15,234 bases of DNA from the NCBI GenBank assembly GCA_905221605.1, contig CAJNDS010000251.1, forward strand, positions 126,001 through 141,234, in the 5' to 3' direction. The position numbers and the translations under genes were made by a program. The stretch comes from Symbiodinium natans. Taxonomy: Eukaryota; Sar; Dinophyceae; Suessiales; Symbiodiniaceae. The notes beneath the pieces were generated by a model that worked only from the letters and a program-made list of their open reading frames with translations, was not told where the DNA came from and made no database searches. Below are positions 1 to 7,065 of the stretch, piece after piece (within the stretch, counting starts at the first letter, position 1; every line of letters starts with the position of its first letter).

Positions 1-867
1 CATCCTTGTCTGGAAAGGGAACTTCTTCTGGCCGTTGTTTGCCCACTATATCCTTTTCAAAGTCGACACTCAAAGCATGCCAAGCATGTCAAGTGTAGAT
101 CTGACTGAGCGCATATCCCTGTTCAACCTGAAATAAACGGGACAGGATTATGTCTTACGGCCGATAAGGTGATGCCATAACAAGGAGCTGCACTACACTT
201 CTGAGCTGAGGTGCACGTGGTGCAGCTTCCTCTCGCAAGAAAGGCACACGCTCAAGGAGAGTCGAGACTGCGTGAACGCGCAATGGAAAGGCACCAATTC
301 CATGAGATCATGGTACTGCCACGGACTGCGGCTAACGGAGACTCTGGCCTCAGCTCTTGCGATCATCTGAAGCTGCCTCTTGAATGCATGGGTTTCGAGG
401 TCCAAGCCGGGGAGGCTCTCCTGTCAGGTTGTGCTTCGTTAAACCAAAAGGACACAGCGTGGCGTAGGAGCAGATGGGTTTAGAATGCCCCAGCAAGTGC
501 TCAAAGCTACAGCCTGCAATTACGACGTACGGCACATGAGTGTGCTGCACAACAAACCAAGCAAAGAACACCGGATGCTACCGGTACTAGTGTAGCAGTT
601 GCAGCAACAAGATGGTGTTGATGCGCGGGCAAGGGTTCATGGCGTGCACTGCGTGACTCGGCCCTGGGCCAGCAACTTCCGACATGCTTCAGTGCAATCT
701 AAACCATATTAAGGCAGCACGCCGAGAAAATCCATTGTTTGCCGCTTGCTAGGGCCTGCTATCATGACGAGATGCACGAGCACCGGGCTATAGAACACGC
801 AGAAACAGGGTCGCCATTCCACTGGACGAGACGGGACCAGAGACATCTATGCGGTAACCCTCGCAAC
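1..867. other. Stretch without a supportable gene
   Basis: No convincing gene is seen. The only notable frame is on the minus strand at 193-405 (70 codons from ATG, beginning MDLETHAFKR). It is rich in Arg, Ser and Leu, has no recognisable motif, and overlaps an equally long plus frame. A 9-bp near-tandem duplication (AAGCATGCC/AAGCATGTC) lies at 73-90. The stretch could be intron or intergenic DNA. Confidence 0.5.
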
Positions 868-953
868 CCTGACCGGCTCTGCGTGTCCTTGTCGGTTTCA
901 TCAGAATCGTCGTCCTCTGACTCTGCACCGTTGGACTCTGCATCGAAAGGATC
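868..953 (-). CDS. Candidate internal exon, acidic Ser/Asp/Glu-rich segment
   Basis: On the minus strand a pyrimidine-rich stretch ending TTTGCGTGCAG is followed at 953 by an open phase-0 frame of 28 codons. It contains the acidic run AESEDDDSDETDKD and then a basic/polar tail. A GT donor (TCAGG|GTTGCG) lies at 868/867. Such SEDDDSDE runs are typical of casein-kinase-2-type phosphorylation sites and disordered linkers, for example in nuclear or RNA-binding proteins. No family is recognised. The frame stays open to 762 if the donor is not used. No partner exon could be linked with confidence. The sharp bias to acidic residues and the good acceptor are the reasons for the call. Confidence 0.35.
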
Positions 954-1205
954 CTGCACGCAAAGAGCATGCAGCACAAAACCATGAGAGACGAGCACGG
1001 TTAATCTTGGGATGTGATATTGAGGTGAAAATGGGGAGTACGAGTATCCCGATTAAGGACTGCTAGTGTAAGGGGGAGCATCCCAAGGTTAATCAATTAG
1101 GCAGAGCAAAACCGAGTTGTCGATGGAATCTCCACCTCCATGGTCAGTGCTAAGCATTGCGAAGCATGGTTCCAACGACTGCGCTCGTGCCACATTAACA
1201 TGCTC

Positions 1206-1247
1206 TTTAGGGTTTAGGGTTTAGGGTTCAGGGTTTAGGGTATAGGG
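1206..1247 (+). repeat. Interstitial telomere-like array, TTTAGGG x6
   Basis: Six consecutive 7-bp units: three exact TTTAGGG, then TTCAGGG, TTTAGGG and TATAGGG. This is the plant/alveolate-type telomere repeat in G-rich orientation on the plus strand. The array is far too short to be a functional telomere and is flanked by ordinary sequence. The approximately 250 bases before it (954-1205) show nothing recognisable. Confidence 0.95.
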
Positions 1248-1397
1248 CTCTCTACGACTTCTACGACACCCAATCCATCAAGCGTTCTTCTGAAGGCACA
1301 GTCTAGAGAAGAAAAACTGTTGCAACAACTACCACCGAGAGCAAGTAGATAATATATTTGTATCTGCCATCCTGCTATTATATGATTTAGTTCATGT

Positions 1398-1424
1398 AAA
1401 CCCTAAACCCTAAACCCCAAACCC
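1398..1424 (-). repeat. Interstitial telomere-like array, CCCTAAA orientation
   Basis: About four units of AAACCCT/AAACCCC on the plus strand, i.e. the same telomere repeat in the opposite orientation to the array at 1206-1247. The 150 bases between the two arrays hold no gene or recognisable element. About 230 featureless bases follow. Confidence 0.9.
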
Positions 1425-1673
1425 GAACACTCATGTTAATACTATATGATCTCTGCATTTTCTCCTATGTTGTTCCCCGCCTGGTCGTGATGGGCAGTCG
1501 GCAGCGACTCGTCCCAAGGTCGCTCAGGACGCCTTAGTGAGAGACGGAGAGGCATACGCAAAAAAGGAGGCAAAAATTGCAGAGGCAAAGCAGCTTCTTA
1601 GCGGTGTTCACGTTTCCGCGCTTGGAAGTCTTCACTTGTTTCTTCTCATACAAGGCTGTGGCTCTAAATAGGG

Positions 1674-1743
1674 GTATGTCGCGGTGTCCCGACCCCCGCC
1701 TGTGTTACATACGTATGTCGCGCCCACTTGTTTCATACGTATG
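1674..1743. repeat. CATACGTATG palindrome repeats with GTCGCG tails
   Basis: The perfect palindrome CATACGTATG followed by TCGCG occurs at 1708-1717 and again at 1734-1743 (26-bp period). A partial copy, GTATGTCGCGG, lies at 1674-1684, and two further GTCGCGG cores follow immediately (1744-1762). The upstream contexts (TGTTACATAC and TGTTTCATAC) also resemble each other. It looks like a decayed tandem or mobile-element end; no coding content is associated. Confidence 0.75.
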
Positions 1744-1778
1744 TCGCGGGGTTTGTCGCGGCTGTTCCGCGTGCTGCG

Positions 1779-2008
1779 GTGGATGGACGAAATCTTGCAC
1801 CGCCTGTACATTCGTACTTCAAACGATTGAGGCATCAAGCCCCGCACCCCCTGCTTAACATTGGCGGTTAGGACTACTTGAGCGGTGCAAGATTTCGACC
1901 ATTGGAACAAATCCGGCTGCTAGCTTTTCACAGCCAATGGAAAAAAAGGGGGCACGGGGAACACCAAAAGACGTGTCTGAAAAGCGGTGCAAGATTTTGT
2001 CCATCCAC
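1779..2008. repeat. Inverted repeat pair with a third internal copy (fold-back element?)
   Basis: The left arm, 1779-1803 (GTGGATGGACGAAATCTTGC...), matches the reverse complement of 1984-2008 in 24 of 25 positions. A third copy at 1882-1897 (GCGGTGCAAGATTTCG) is a perfect 16-bp inverted match to 1788-1803 and is direct relative to the right arm. The 180 bases between the outer arms have no coding capacity of note. The arrangement resembles a small non-autonomous fold-back or MITE-like element, nested or with a duplicated end. No target-site duplication was identified. Confidence 0.7.
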
Positions 2009-2054
2009 AGTGTCTCAATTGTTGCGTAGTCGAAGGTTGCAGTTCCAAGAAGGG

Positions 2055-2093
2055 GCTTGTCGCAAAGGCTTGTCGCGGAGGCTTGTTACATAC
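2055..2093 (+). repeat. 13-bp tandem repeat, GCTTGTCGC core
   Basis: GCTTGTCGCAAAG (2055-2067) and GCTTGTCGCGGAG (2068-2080) are tandem, followed by GCTTGTTACATAC (2081-2093). The last unit recalls the TGTTACATAC that precedes the CATACGTATG palindrome at 1708, so the two motif clusters around the inverted repeats may derive from the same element. Confidence 0.75.
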
Positions 2094-2380
2094 CTAGACT
2101 TTTGAGCCGGCTTTAGCGACATCACCGCACATTGTTACATCCAGCCACTACCTCAGCTCTTCAAGCTGAAGTAAAGCAACCTGCCGGATGTGCTAGTTTC
2201 CGGCCCCAAGTCGAAAAAACTAACCCACCAAGGCACCCGGCACTCAGCATTAAGCCCGGCAAATCTCTTTACATGCATTCTCGTCTCAACGTCGCTTCAT
2301 GTCCGTTCGAAACTGGGCGGATGACTGCAACCCTCGATGAAATAGCCTTGGCTCTGCCTTCGATGTTGTTTGTGTGGGGT

Positions 2381-2398
2381 GGGGGGGGGGGGGGGGGG
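2381..2398 (+). repeat. Poly-G run (18 G)
   Basis: Eighteen consecutive G, preceded by GGGGT. The run has high potential for G-quadruplex formation on the plus strand and is prone to length error in assembly. Any frame read through it (Gly-rich on plus, Pro-rich on minus) is an artefact of the run. The 280 bases upstream (2094-2380) show no supportable gene. Confidence 0.95.
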
Positions 2399-2507
2399 CA
2401 TAGAGCGCGAAAGCGAAGGCCCACAAAATGCAAGTAATTCTCGACAAGCCAGCACCAGCCCAACGGTTAGGCCTACAGATCCTGTGGCCACTCGCACAAG
2501 TTGGGCT

Positions 2508-2720
2508 CTCTTTAATAATAGTAAGAATAATAATCACAAAAAAGTAGATAATGATGGTAATAATGAGAATAATCATTGAGAATGCTTAAACAATACTTAA
2601 TAGTACTTAACAATACTTAATAATAAAATATATACTGCTAATAGTAAGAATGATAATGCTAATAATAATAATAATCAGGATAATCATAATAGTAATAATC
2701 ATCATCATCATAATAACAAA
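2508..2720 (+). repeat. AT-rich imperfect trinucleotide microsatellite field
   Basis: About 210 bases dominated by AAT, TAA and ATC triplets (runs such as AATAATAATAATAATC and ATCATCATCATAATAA), in sharp contrast to the balanced composition around it. The Asn/Ile-rich frames through it reflect the repeat and are not genes. Confidence 0.9.
2591..2630 (+). repeat. 10-bp tandem repeat, CAATACTTAA type
   Basis: Inside the AT-rich field, three clean 10-bp units (CAATACTTAA, TAGTACTTAA, CAATACTTAA) followed by a decayed fourth. The strict 10-bp phase separates it from the surrounding trinucleotide repeats. Confidence 0.85.
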
Positions 2721-2830
2721 CATGGTGTTGCGAAACTCCTTCGTTCTTCACACCCACGCACATGCGCTCAACATTTGCACATACCATGCACTCAACACTT
2801 TCACATACCTTCAAGCGGCTGGCCCCCCAA

Positions 2831-2899
2831 AAATCCTAAGTAAGACCGAAACCCCTGAAACCCTAAACCCCTTGAAACCCGAAACCCTAAAACCCTAGC
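2831..2899 (-). repeat. Degenerate CCCTAAA telomere-like tract
   Basis: A series of eroded units (GAAACCCCT, GAAACCCTA, AACCCCTTG, AAACCCG, AAACCCTA, AAACCCTAG), all with the C-rich strand on plus. Unit lengths drift between 7 and 9 bases, as expected for an old interstitial array. It ends directly against a 19-base poly-G run. The sequence 2721-2830 before it has no gene signal. Confidence 0.9.
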
Positions 2900-2918
2900 G
2901 GGGGGGGGGGGGGGGGGG
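2900..2918 (+). repeat. Poly-G run (19 G) abutting a telomere-like tract
   Basis: Nineteen consecutive G immediately after CCCTAGC. The 50 bases that follow are also rich in G runs, and a 10-base poly-C run lies at 2975-2984. Strong G-quadruplex potential; exact length may be unreliable. Confidence 0.95.
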
Positions 2919-2989
2919 TAGGGCCGGGGCCTGCCGGGGCGCAATCATCGCAGGTGCGGGTTGCGTGTCAGTCACCCCCCCCCCATTTA

Positions 2990-3148
2990 TTCCCCGCACC
3001 CCCACCTCCAAACCCAAAACCCTCACGCAAACCCCCCACGCAAACCCTATACCCCATATTCGAAACTGTAAGGCCGTGAGCACCAACCCTCCTAAAACCC
3101 TAAACCCTGAACCCTGCTACACAAAAGACATCCTTAAAACCCTTAATG
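2990..3148 (-). repeat. Degenerate CCCTAAA telomere-like tract, second segment
   Basis: Eroded units in the same orientation as 2831-2899: AAACCCAAAACCCTCACGC, AAACCCTATACCCC, then CCTAAAACCCTAAACCCTGAACCCT near 3090-3115 and a last AAAACCCTTAAT. Open frames across it (Pro/Thr/Lys-rich) are by-products of the repeat. Confidence 0.85.
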
Positions 3149-3504
3149 CGTGAACTTATACATTCGAAAGCAAACTCTTCGCAGTTCTAATAATAAAGGC
3201 GGTCTCAAGGCCTAGTTTCCTGGTTCATGAATCCAAGGTGTTACACGGTTATAGCTGGAGCACCGGATGTTGGGTCCCGAGGGTGGGTTCCTTGTCAAGA
3301 GAGTTCCTGACACATAGAAAGACTCATGATGGTACGGTTTGTAAGTCAGGATGGTACTTGCGGCTGGATAAGTGGTATTCCTATTCGAACAAGATGGTAC
3401 CGCTCTTTGGGCCCCTCTTAATAGTAACAATCATAATAGTTATTGTTGATTATTATACGAACGAAGGCCAAGAATGCACGCTTCGTTGCTGCACGATTTT
3501 TCCC
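3149..3504. other. Non-repeat stretch between telomere-like tracts, no gene seen
   Basis: About 350 bases without recognised repeats. A plus frame at 3238-3507 (89 codons) and a minus frame at 3212-3430 (72 codons) overlap; neither has a motif or a convincing splice context. A short AT-rich piece with ATAATAG/TTATTATAC elements lies at 3418-3460 and recalls the microsatellite field near 2.6 kb. Confidence 0.5.
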
Positions 3505-3774
3505 TAAGCCCTGAGCCTAAAACCACGAGCCATGGAAGATGGGCCCTAAACCAGAAGCCTAAACCCTAGCCCTAAAAACGCCCCACAGCGACACCACGGG
3601 CAAGGGGGTGGCGTAGCTCTAAAACCCTATAAATATAAAGCCTAAACCCTAACACCAAACCCAAAAATGCTAAGTCCTAAACCCTAAATGTTAATCCGCA
3701 GAACCCTAAGCCCAACCCCCATAACCAACGCCACAGAAGGGAAGGGGCAAGCCCACGCCCCGGAACCCTAAAAC
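3505..3774 (-). repeat. Degenerate CCCTAAA telomere-like tract, third segment
   Basis: Eroded CCCTAAA units in the same orientation as the two earlier segments: CCCTAAGCCCTGAGCCTAAA near 3504, GGGCCCTAAACC and GCCTAAACCCTAGCCCTAAA near 3541-3577, GCCTAAACCCTAA near 3640, GTCCTAAACCCTAAATG near 3673, and GAACCCTAAG near 3702. Two GC-rich inserts with similar content (CGCCCCACAGCGAC... near 3579 and CGCCACAGAAGGG... near 3730, each with GGGCAAG-type cores) interrupt it, suggesting an older duplicated unit. It ends in CCCTAAAAC against a poly-G run. Confidence 0.85.
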
Positions 3775-3783
3775 GGGGGGGGG
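3775..3783 (+). repeat. Poly-G run (9 G) abutting a telomere-like tract
   Basis: Nine G directly after CCCTAAAAC. This repeats the arrangement at 2890-2918, where a C-strand telomere-like unit meets poly-G. Confidence 0.9.
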
Positions 3784-4104
3784 AGGCGCCAGGGAGCACG
3801 TGAACAAATACAGTAAAAAGCGTCACGAAGCAAGCGCAGCTCCTCAACTCAGGACCGAACCACCGTGGCTTACGCATCGGTTGCCCATCCTGATTGTAAC
3901 CTTGTGGCAGCCGATTGGGAGCTTTGTTTTAGCTCTACTAGTAGCATGCAATCCAGTCAGCGAGTATGCTTTCAGCAGACCCTCTTCTTGAACGGCGGCT
4001 TGGACAAACAGTGGCCTGATCTACGTGTAGCACGAATATCTGGTCCAACGCTTCGTTGGTGAGCTCTTTGTCCAGCAAAACATGCGGCCCTGCGGAGAAT
4101 ACTT
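3784..4104. other. Stretch without a supportable gene
   Basis: Only short overlapping plus frames (3800-3991, 3865-4062) with no motif are present. A 10-bp near-tandem duplication (AACCTGATCT/AACCTGATAA) lies just beyond at 4113-4132. Confidence 0.45.
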
Positions 4105-4305
4105 TCACTGCCAACCTGATCTAACCTGATAAACCACATGCAAGCTGCAGTTTAGCATCCCACCTAGATCCGGCCCAACTATCTCACAAAATGCATTCAT
4201 GTCAGATGTCAGGGCGGCTGCATGCAAGCAACAATCCGGGTCGGCTTTCGAGAAGAAGTCCAAGTCTGGCTCCTGAAGGGATGCGAGGCTTGTGGCAAAT
4301 CTCAT
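4105..4305 (-). CDS. Candidate coding segment, unknown protein
   Basis: A minus frame of 66 codons from ATG (MRFATSLASLQEPDLDFFSK...) with a mixed, globular-like composition (FFSKADPDCCLHAAALTSDM in the middle). It directly follows, in transcription order, the other minus candidate at 4347-4592. No family is recognised. A plus frame of 110 codons (4191-4523) covers much of the same DNA and cannot be excluded as the real one. Confidence 0.18.
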   Translation of the reverse strand: MRFATSLASLQEPDLDFFSKADPDCCLHAAALTSDMNAFCEIVGPDLGGMLNCSLHVVYQVRSGWQ

Positions 4306-4346
4306 ACACTTGCAGTCGCAGCGATTCCCGTTTCAATTCAACCTAC

Positions 4347-4592
4347 TCAGGTAGCGAGAGTGTGTTTCAGCTGCGCAAGCCCTCGATGCATCTCGATGCT
4401 GTTCCGACGATTTCGGAGGTCATTCCGCCGTACATGATCGGAGTTCGCACCCGGTTCACATCTACTTTGCACTTGCAGCTCGCTGTGCAGCTCAGCGGCG
4501 GGAGTGGCCTGACCCTCTGGTGACGCGGCGACGTAGACTTGGTCGGGGGAGCGTTTGAAAAGGGTTTTACCATCGGTTTTGCTTGCAACCAC
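4347..4592 (-). CDS. Candidate coding segment, unknown protein
   Basis: A minus frame of 81 codons (MVASKTDGKTLFKRSPDQVY...) with polar, Ala/Glu/Gln-containing sequence (GQATPAAELHSELQVQSRCE) and a basic end (RRNDLRNRRNS). A second minus frame is also open over 4367-4594, so the reading frame is uncertain. No motif is recognised. It is listed because its composition is more protein-like than the surroundings and it lies on the same strand as the other candidates. Confidence 0.18.
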   Translation of the reverse strand: MVASKTDGKTLFKRSPDQVYVAASPEGQATPAAELHSELQVQSRCEPGANSDHVRRNDLRNRRNSIEMHRGLAQLKHTLAT

Positions 4593-4785
4593 ATCTCAGG
4601 GCTTTAACTTCGATGTGCAGCTTGCAGAGGTTTGAGGTTCAGCCTACTGCCAAGGTGCCATTAGATGTTGACTCGAAGTTTGAACCAGTGTGTCACCTTG
4701 ACCCACTTTCAACATCGTAGACCCCGACTGTAGTTCACATGTGTTCACATTGTAGGCTGACGCGCCATAACCGCAGCCAACCCTG

Positions 4786-4957
4786 CTACACTTCCGAACG
4801 CGACAGACATTCTCTGTGAGTTTGCTTCACCCCAGCTGGGGTGGATCTGAACGCGAGACCTCCCCCAGCCAGGACGTGCATGCGTGCAAGCGTGGGGGCA
4901 TTGAGGTGCTTCTGCAGTCGGCACACAGCCCAGAAATCGCCCCCCCCATGCCACTGC
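4786..4957 (-). CDS. Candidate terminal exon, unknown protein
   Basis: On the minus strand a pyrimidine tract of TTC repeats ending TTATTCCAG precedes an AG|G acceptor at 4958/4957. The frame then runs 56 codons to TAG at 4786, entering with one base of a split codon: QWHGGGDFWAVCRLQKHLNA, then an Arg-Met-His segment, a Gly-rich turn (LAGGGLAF) and a polar tail. The length of the open frame and the textbook acceptor support a last exon. No family is recognised. An alternative frame across the 8-base G run near 4941-4948 is also open, so an indel there would change the protein. Confidence 0.3.
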
Positions 4958-4964
4958 CTGGAAT

Positions 4965-4984
4965 AAGAAGAAGAAGAAGAAGAA
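4965..4984 (+). repeat. AAG microsatellite (TTC on minus)
   Basis: About six and a half AAG units. On the minus strand it reads as a TTC pyrimidine tract just upstream of the acceptor at 4957, so it may serve as the polypyrimidine tract of that intron; in other frames it would give poly-Phe or poly-Arg. Confidence 0.9.
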
Positions 4985-4996
4985 TGCCAAGGGGCC

Positions 4997-5084
4997 CTCC
5001 GGCATCGCCATGTCACTGGACCGGCGCCGCCTCCGTCGGAACTGCGGCATCAGCTCCGGCTCCTCCCAGTCTGGAGCTTCAAGC
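4997..5084 (-). CDS. Candidate internal exon, Arg-rich segment
   Basis: After the acceptor AATCACAG|G (exon starts at 5084) the minus frame reads LEAPDWEEPELMPQF, then RRRRRRSSDMAMPEGP. It runs up to the TTC tract, with possible donors around 4996-4997 (GAGG|GCCCC). An acidic/aromatic stretch followed by six Arg and Ser-Ser looks like a linker or nuclear-localisation-type segment, but no family is recognised. The exit phase to the next candidate exon (4957) was not resolved, so linkage of the two exons is unproven. Confidence 0.22.
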
Positions 5085-5268
5085 CTGTGATTCTGTAGCC
5101 TCTCGTTGGTCAATCATATGGATCGGCACTAGACTCATTAGACCAGGTCGGAACTTCGGAACGTGCCGAAGCGAATCGGACCGAAGAACGGCTAGTGAGC
5201 TCAAAGAGTGTCTCCACACATCTCAACCTTTAACGATCTGCAACCCTTTTCGGACTCTGACATGAGCG

Positions 5269-5499
5269 CTAGCAGGCAAGGCATGTGTGGGTCCTGCGAT
5301 TCTGGAAGGCACGCTGGCTTCTCTGGTGAAGACGCTGCCTCTCAAAGGGAGGTTCTAGAGCTTCGAGTAAGGGGTGGGGTTGTGGATTTGCCACAGACGC
5401 CGCCGGTTTACCCACCTCCTCCTGTGGCGAGGCCGGCGAGTGAAGACCTTGCTCTGCTTCGACATCCAGTGCGGCCTCCGATGGCTTTGAGAGCCACGA
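5269..5499 (-). CDS. Candidate exon, Pro/Ala/Glu-rich segment
   Basis: The minus strand is open without ATG for 83 codons from 5520 to a TAG at 5269. A good acceptor (CATCTCCTCTCAG) places the exon start at 5499: SWLSKPSEAALDVEAEQGLH, then SPASPQEE, then a Pro/Ala-rich stretch (KPAASVANPQPHPLLEALEP), then a basic end. A strong GT donor (GAGGAG|GTGGGTAA) in phase 0 after SPQEE could end it near 5419. Composition suggests a disordered region. No family is recognised. Confidence 0.3.
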   Translation of the reverse strand, partial: SWLSKPSEAALDVEAEQGLHSPASPQEEVGKPAASVANPQPHPLLEALEPPFERQRLHQRSQRAFQNRRTHTCLAC

Positions 5500-5665
5500 C
5501 TGAGAGGAGATGAGTGTTGGTCAGCCGCCTCTGTTTCTATCTGTGGGGTGGGAACACAGACGAGTTCAGCATACCATCCTCGTCTGAACCAGATCCTCCC
5601 AAGCACCAGCCCAGCCCTATCCCAGGTGCCAAAATCACGATTTCAAGCCAAAAGCACATGCCAAC

Positions 5666-5794
5666 CTTGTTCTTCTGCAAGGCACGCCCATACAGAAGCT
5701 CCAGCTTGCCCTGGCACTGCACGATGCGTTTGACGCATGTGCGGCTTGTTGTTTCTAATTCATGGTTTAACTCACCTAGACTTTCTTCTGCACA
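5666..5794 (-). CDS. Candidate internal exon, helical segment
   Basis: A phase-0 minus exon of 43 codons between an acceptor (GGGACGCAG|T) and a GT donor (AACAAG|GTTGGC). It reads CAEESLGELNHELETTSRTC, then a Val-Lys-Arg-Ile segment and KLELLYGRALQKNK. The heptad-like spacing of Leu/Val among Glu, Lys and Arg suggests helix or coiled coil. The open frame continues in both directions (5537-5824), so the borders are inferred from splice signals only. It is upstream, in transcription order, of the candidates at 5269-5499 and 4786-5084 and may belong to the same gene. Confidence 0.28.
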
Positions 5795-6298
5795 CTGCGT
5801 CCCAGTCGTGGACTTAGCGTGCAAGAGGCTTGGTGCTGAAGTATGAAAACAGCTTTGCAGCTGTTCTGCCAGACTTCCACAGCACTGTGCGCAAAAAACA
5901 GCCGCAGTTGTTCAGGTGGCGACCTTGCTGCTCTCGCGGACATCCTCCTCGGCGTGCTCAGGGACGTTGGTCCCGAACCTTAGCAAGGCACAGCAACACA
6001 AAGCAGTCACAAAAGAGCAAAAAAGTCCCAGATCTTGGGTCTTGCGCTTGAGGCTTCGGCTTGGAGTCTGTTTCGGCTCTTCTTTTTTACTCGGAGAGGA
6101 AGCAGCTCGGACAACCACTTCACACAAGCTGTGCGCTTAGGGCAGTACAATGGTTGAGTGATGCTTTGCAACTCGCTGCTTGGAGTGTCCCCGTGCACCG
6201 TATCACAAAGTATCACACCAACGTACTCGGTGGAGCATGCCCCTTGCGGCGACCCTTTCGGAAATTAAATGCGCTGCATGCAAAGCAGGCAAGAGGAA

Positions 6299-6314
6299 GA
6301 GAGAGAGAGAGAGA
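6299..6314 (+). repeat. GA microsatellite
   Basis: Eight GA units following AAGAGGAA. A plain dinucleotide repeat with no associated gene. Confidence 0.9.
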
Positions 6315-6654
6315 TGCCTACACTTAACAGTACTGTGAGCATGCAAACATGAAACTATAGTTGAAAACACTTGCAAAGAATTGAAAATCCTGGACAGCCC
6401 CATGAACCCCATGTAAGGCCGCCACAAGTGAAGGAAGAACGCCATCGCGTCAGACTCGCGCAGACCCTGATCTGAGGTTTTGAGTTCTTTGGGAGGAGAT
6501 GGTAAAACTCATTCAAGGTGCTTCGAGAATACCAACCGAGTTCAAGGGACTTTCAGGTGTAATTTATACTGCTGATACAAACCCACTCATTCGAAGATAG
6601 GCAGACGGGCTTCAAAGCTCATTCCACAATGTTCTGGGCGTGCAGCATCTAACT

Positions 6655-6669
6655 GGGGGGGGGGGGGGG
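6655..6669 (+). repeat. Poly-G run (15 G)
   Basis: Fifteen G followed by AGGAAGGGGAGGGAG, so a purine-only tract of about 30 bases on the plus strand. Such homopurine tracts can form triplex or G-quadruplex structures. Exact length may be unreliable. Confidence 0.95.
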
Positions 6670-6813
6670 AGGAAGGGGAGGGAGCAGCGTACGAGTCTTA
6701 AAAAGCTGAACTATCATACCAATTTTTGCCTCGGGGTTACTGTTGACCCGCACAAGAACGATCGTGAATTCCCAAGAAGCTAACTGTCACGACTCTCATC
6801 GAGCCCATCTTGC

Positions 6814-6894
6814 TTAACCGATGTACCACACCCGTTCTCCGGCCTGCGCAAGAAGGACAGCCTCTGCGTCACAGTAAAGGCTCACACCCGGGCT
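6814..6894 (-). CDS. Candidate terminal exon, unknown protein
   Basis: On the minus strand the acceptor CACGCATTTCAG is followed in phase 0 by 26 codons and a TAA at 6814. The peptide begins SPGVSLYCDAEAVLLAQAGE and ends WYIG. It mixes hydrophobic and acidic residues like a folded C-terminus. The frame is open further upstream to 7023 (ATG), so it may be longer. No family is recognised. Confidence 0.22.
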   Translation of the reverse strand, partial: SPGVSLYCDAEAVLLAQAGERVWYIG

Positions 6895-7065
6895 CTGAAA
6901 TGCGTGGCTGTTGAGGTTGCTAAGGCATTTCAGCCCGTTTGGAATGGTCAGGGAGGCTCCTGGTATCAGGTGTCGATGGGCAAAATGTGAAGGATTGGGC
7001 TTGGTACACAGACCCGATGCCACCGCGCAACACGCTGCAACACGCTGCGCGTCGTGGCCTTCAAA

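Larger units (their letters stand above)
5795..6813. other. Kilobase without a supportable gene
   Basis: Several overlapping frames of 60-90 codons occur on both strands between 5830 and 6445 (for example minus 5912-6127 and plus 6061-6327), but none shows a motif or stands out in composition. 6445-6813 has no frame of note. Within it lie a GA microsatellite (6299-6314), a 10-bp near-tandem (6200-6219), a 9-bp near-tandem (6398-6415) and a poly-G run (6655-6669). Intron or intergenic DNA is the simplest reading. Confidence 0.45.

Noticed and set aside
2132-2579. Frames with poly-Gly or poly-Pro through 2381-2398
   Set aside because: Homopolymer artefacts. The G run length is also unreliable, so the frame is undefined.
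2831-3774. A real chromosome end (functional telomere)
   Set aside because: Units are strongly eroded, interrupted by hundreds of bases of other sequence, and flanked by unrelated DNA on both sides.
4830-4925. tRNA-like or tRNA-derived SINE sequence on minus (GCGTTCAGATCC resembling a B box, an A-box-like GCACCTCAATGC)
   Set aside because: The B box needs an extra base or a mismatch at a conserved position, no cloverleaf can be drawn, and the same bases form an open frame of the candidate terminal exon 4786-4957.
4816-5265. 149-codon plus frame
   Set aside because: It runs through the AAG microsatellite (poly-Arg) and opposite better-formed minus exons with good splice acceptors; no motif is seen.
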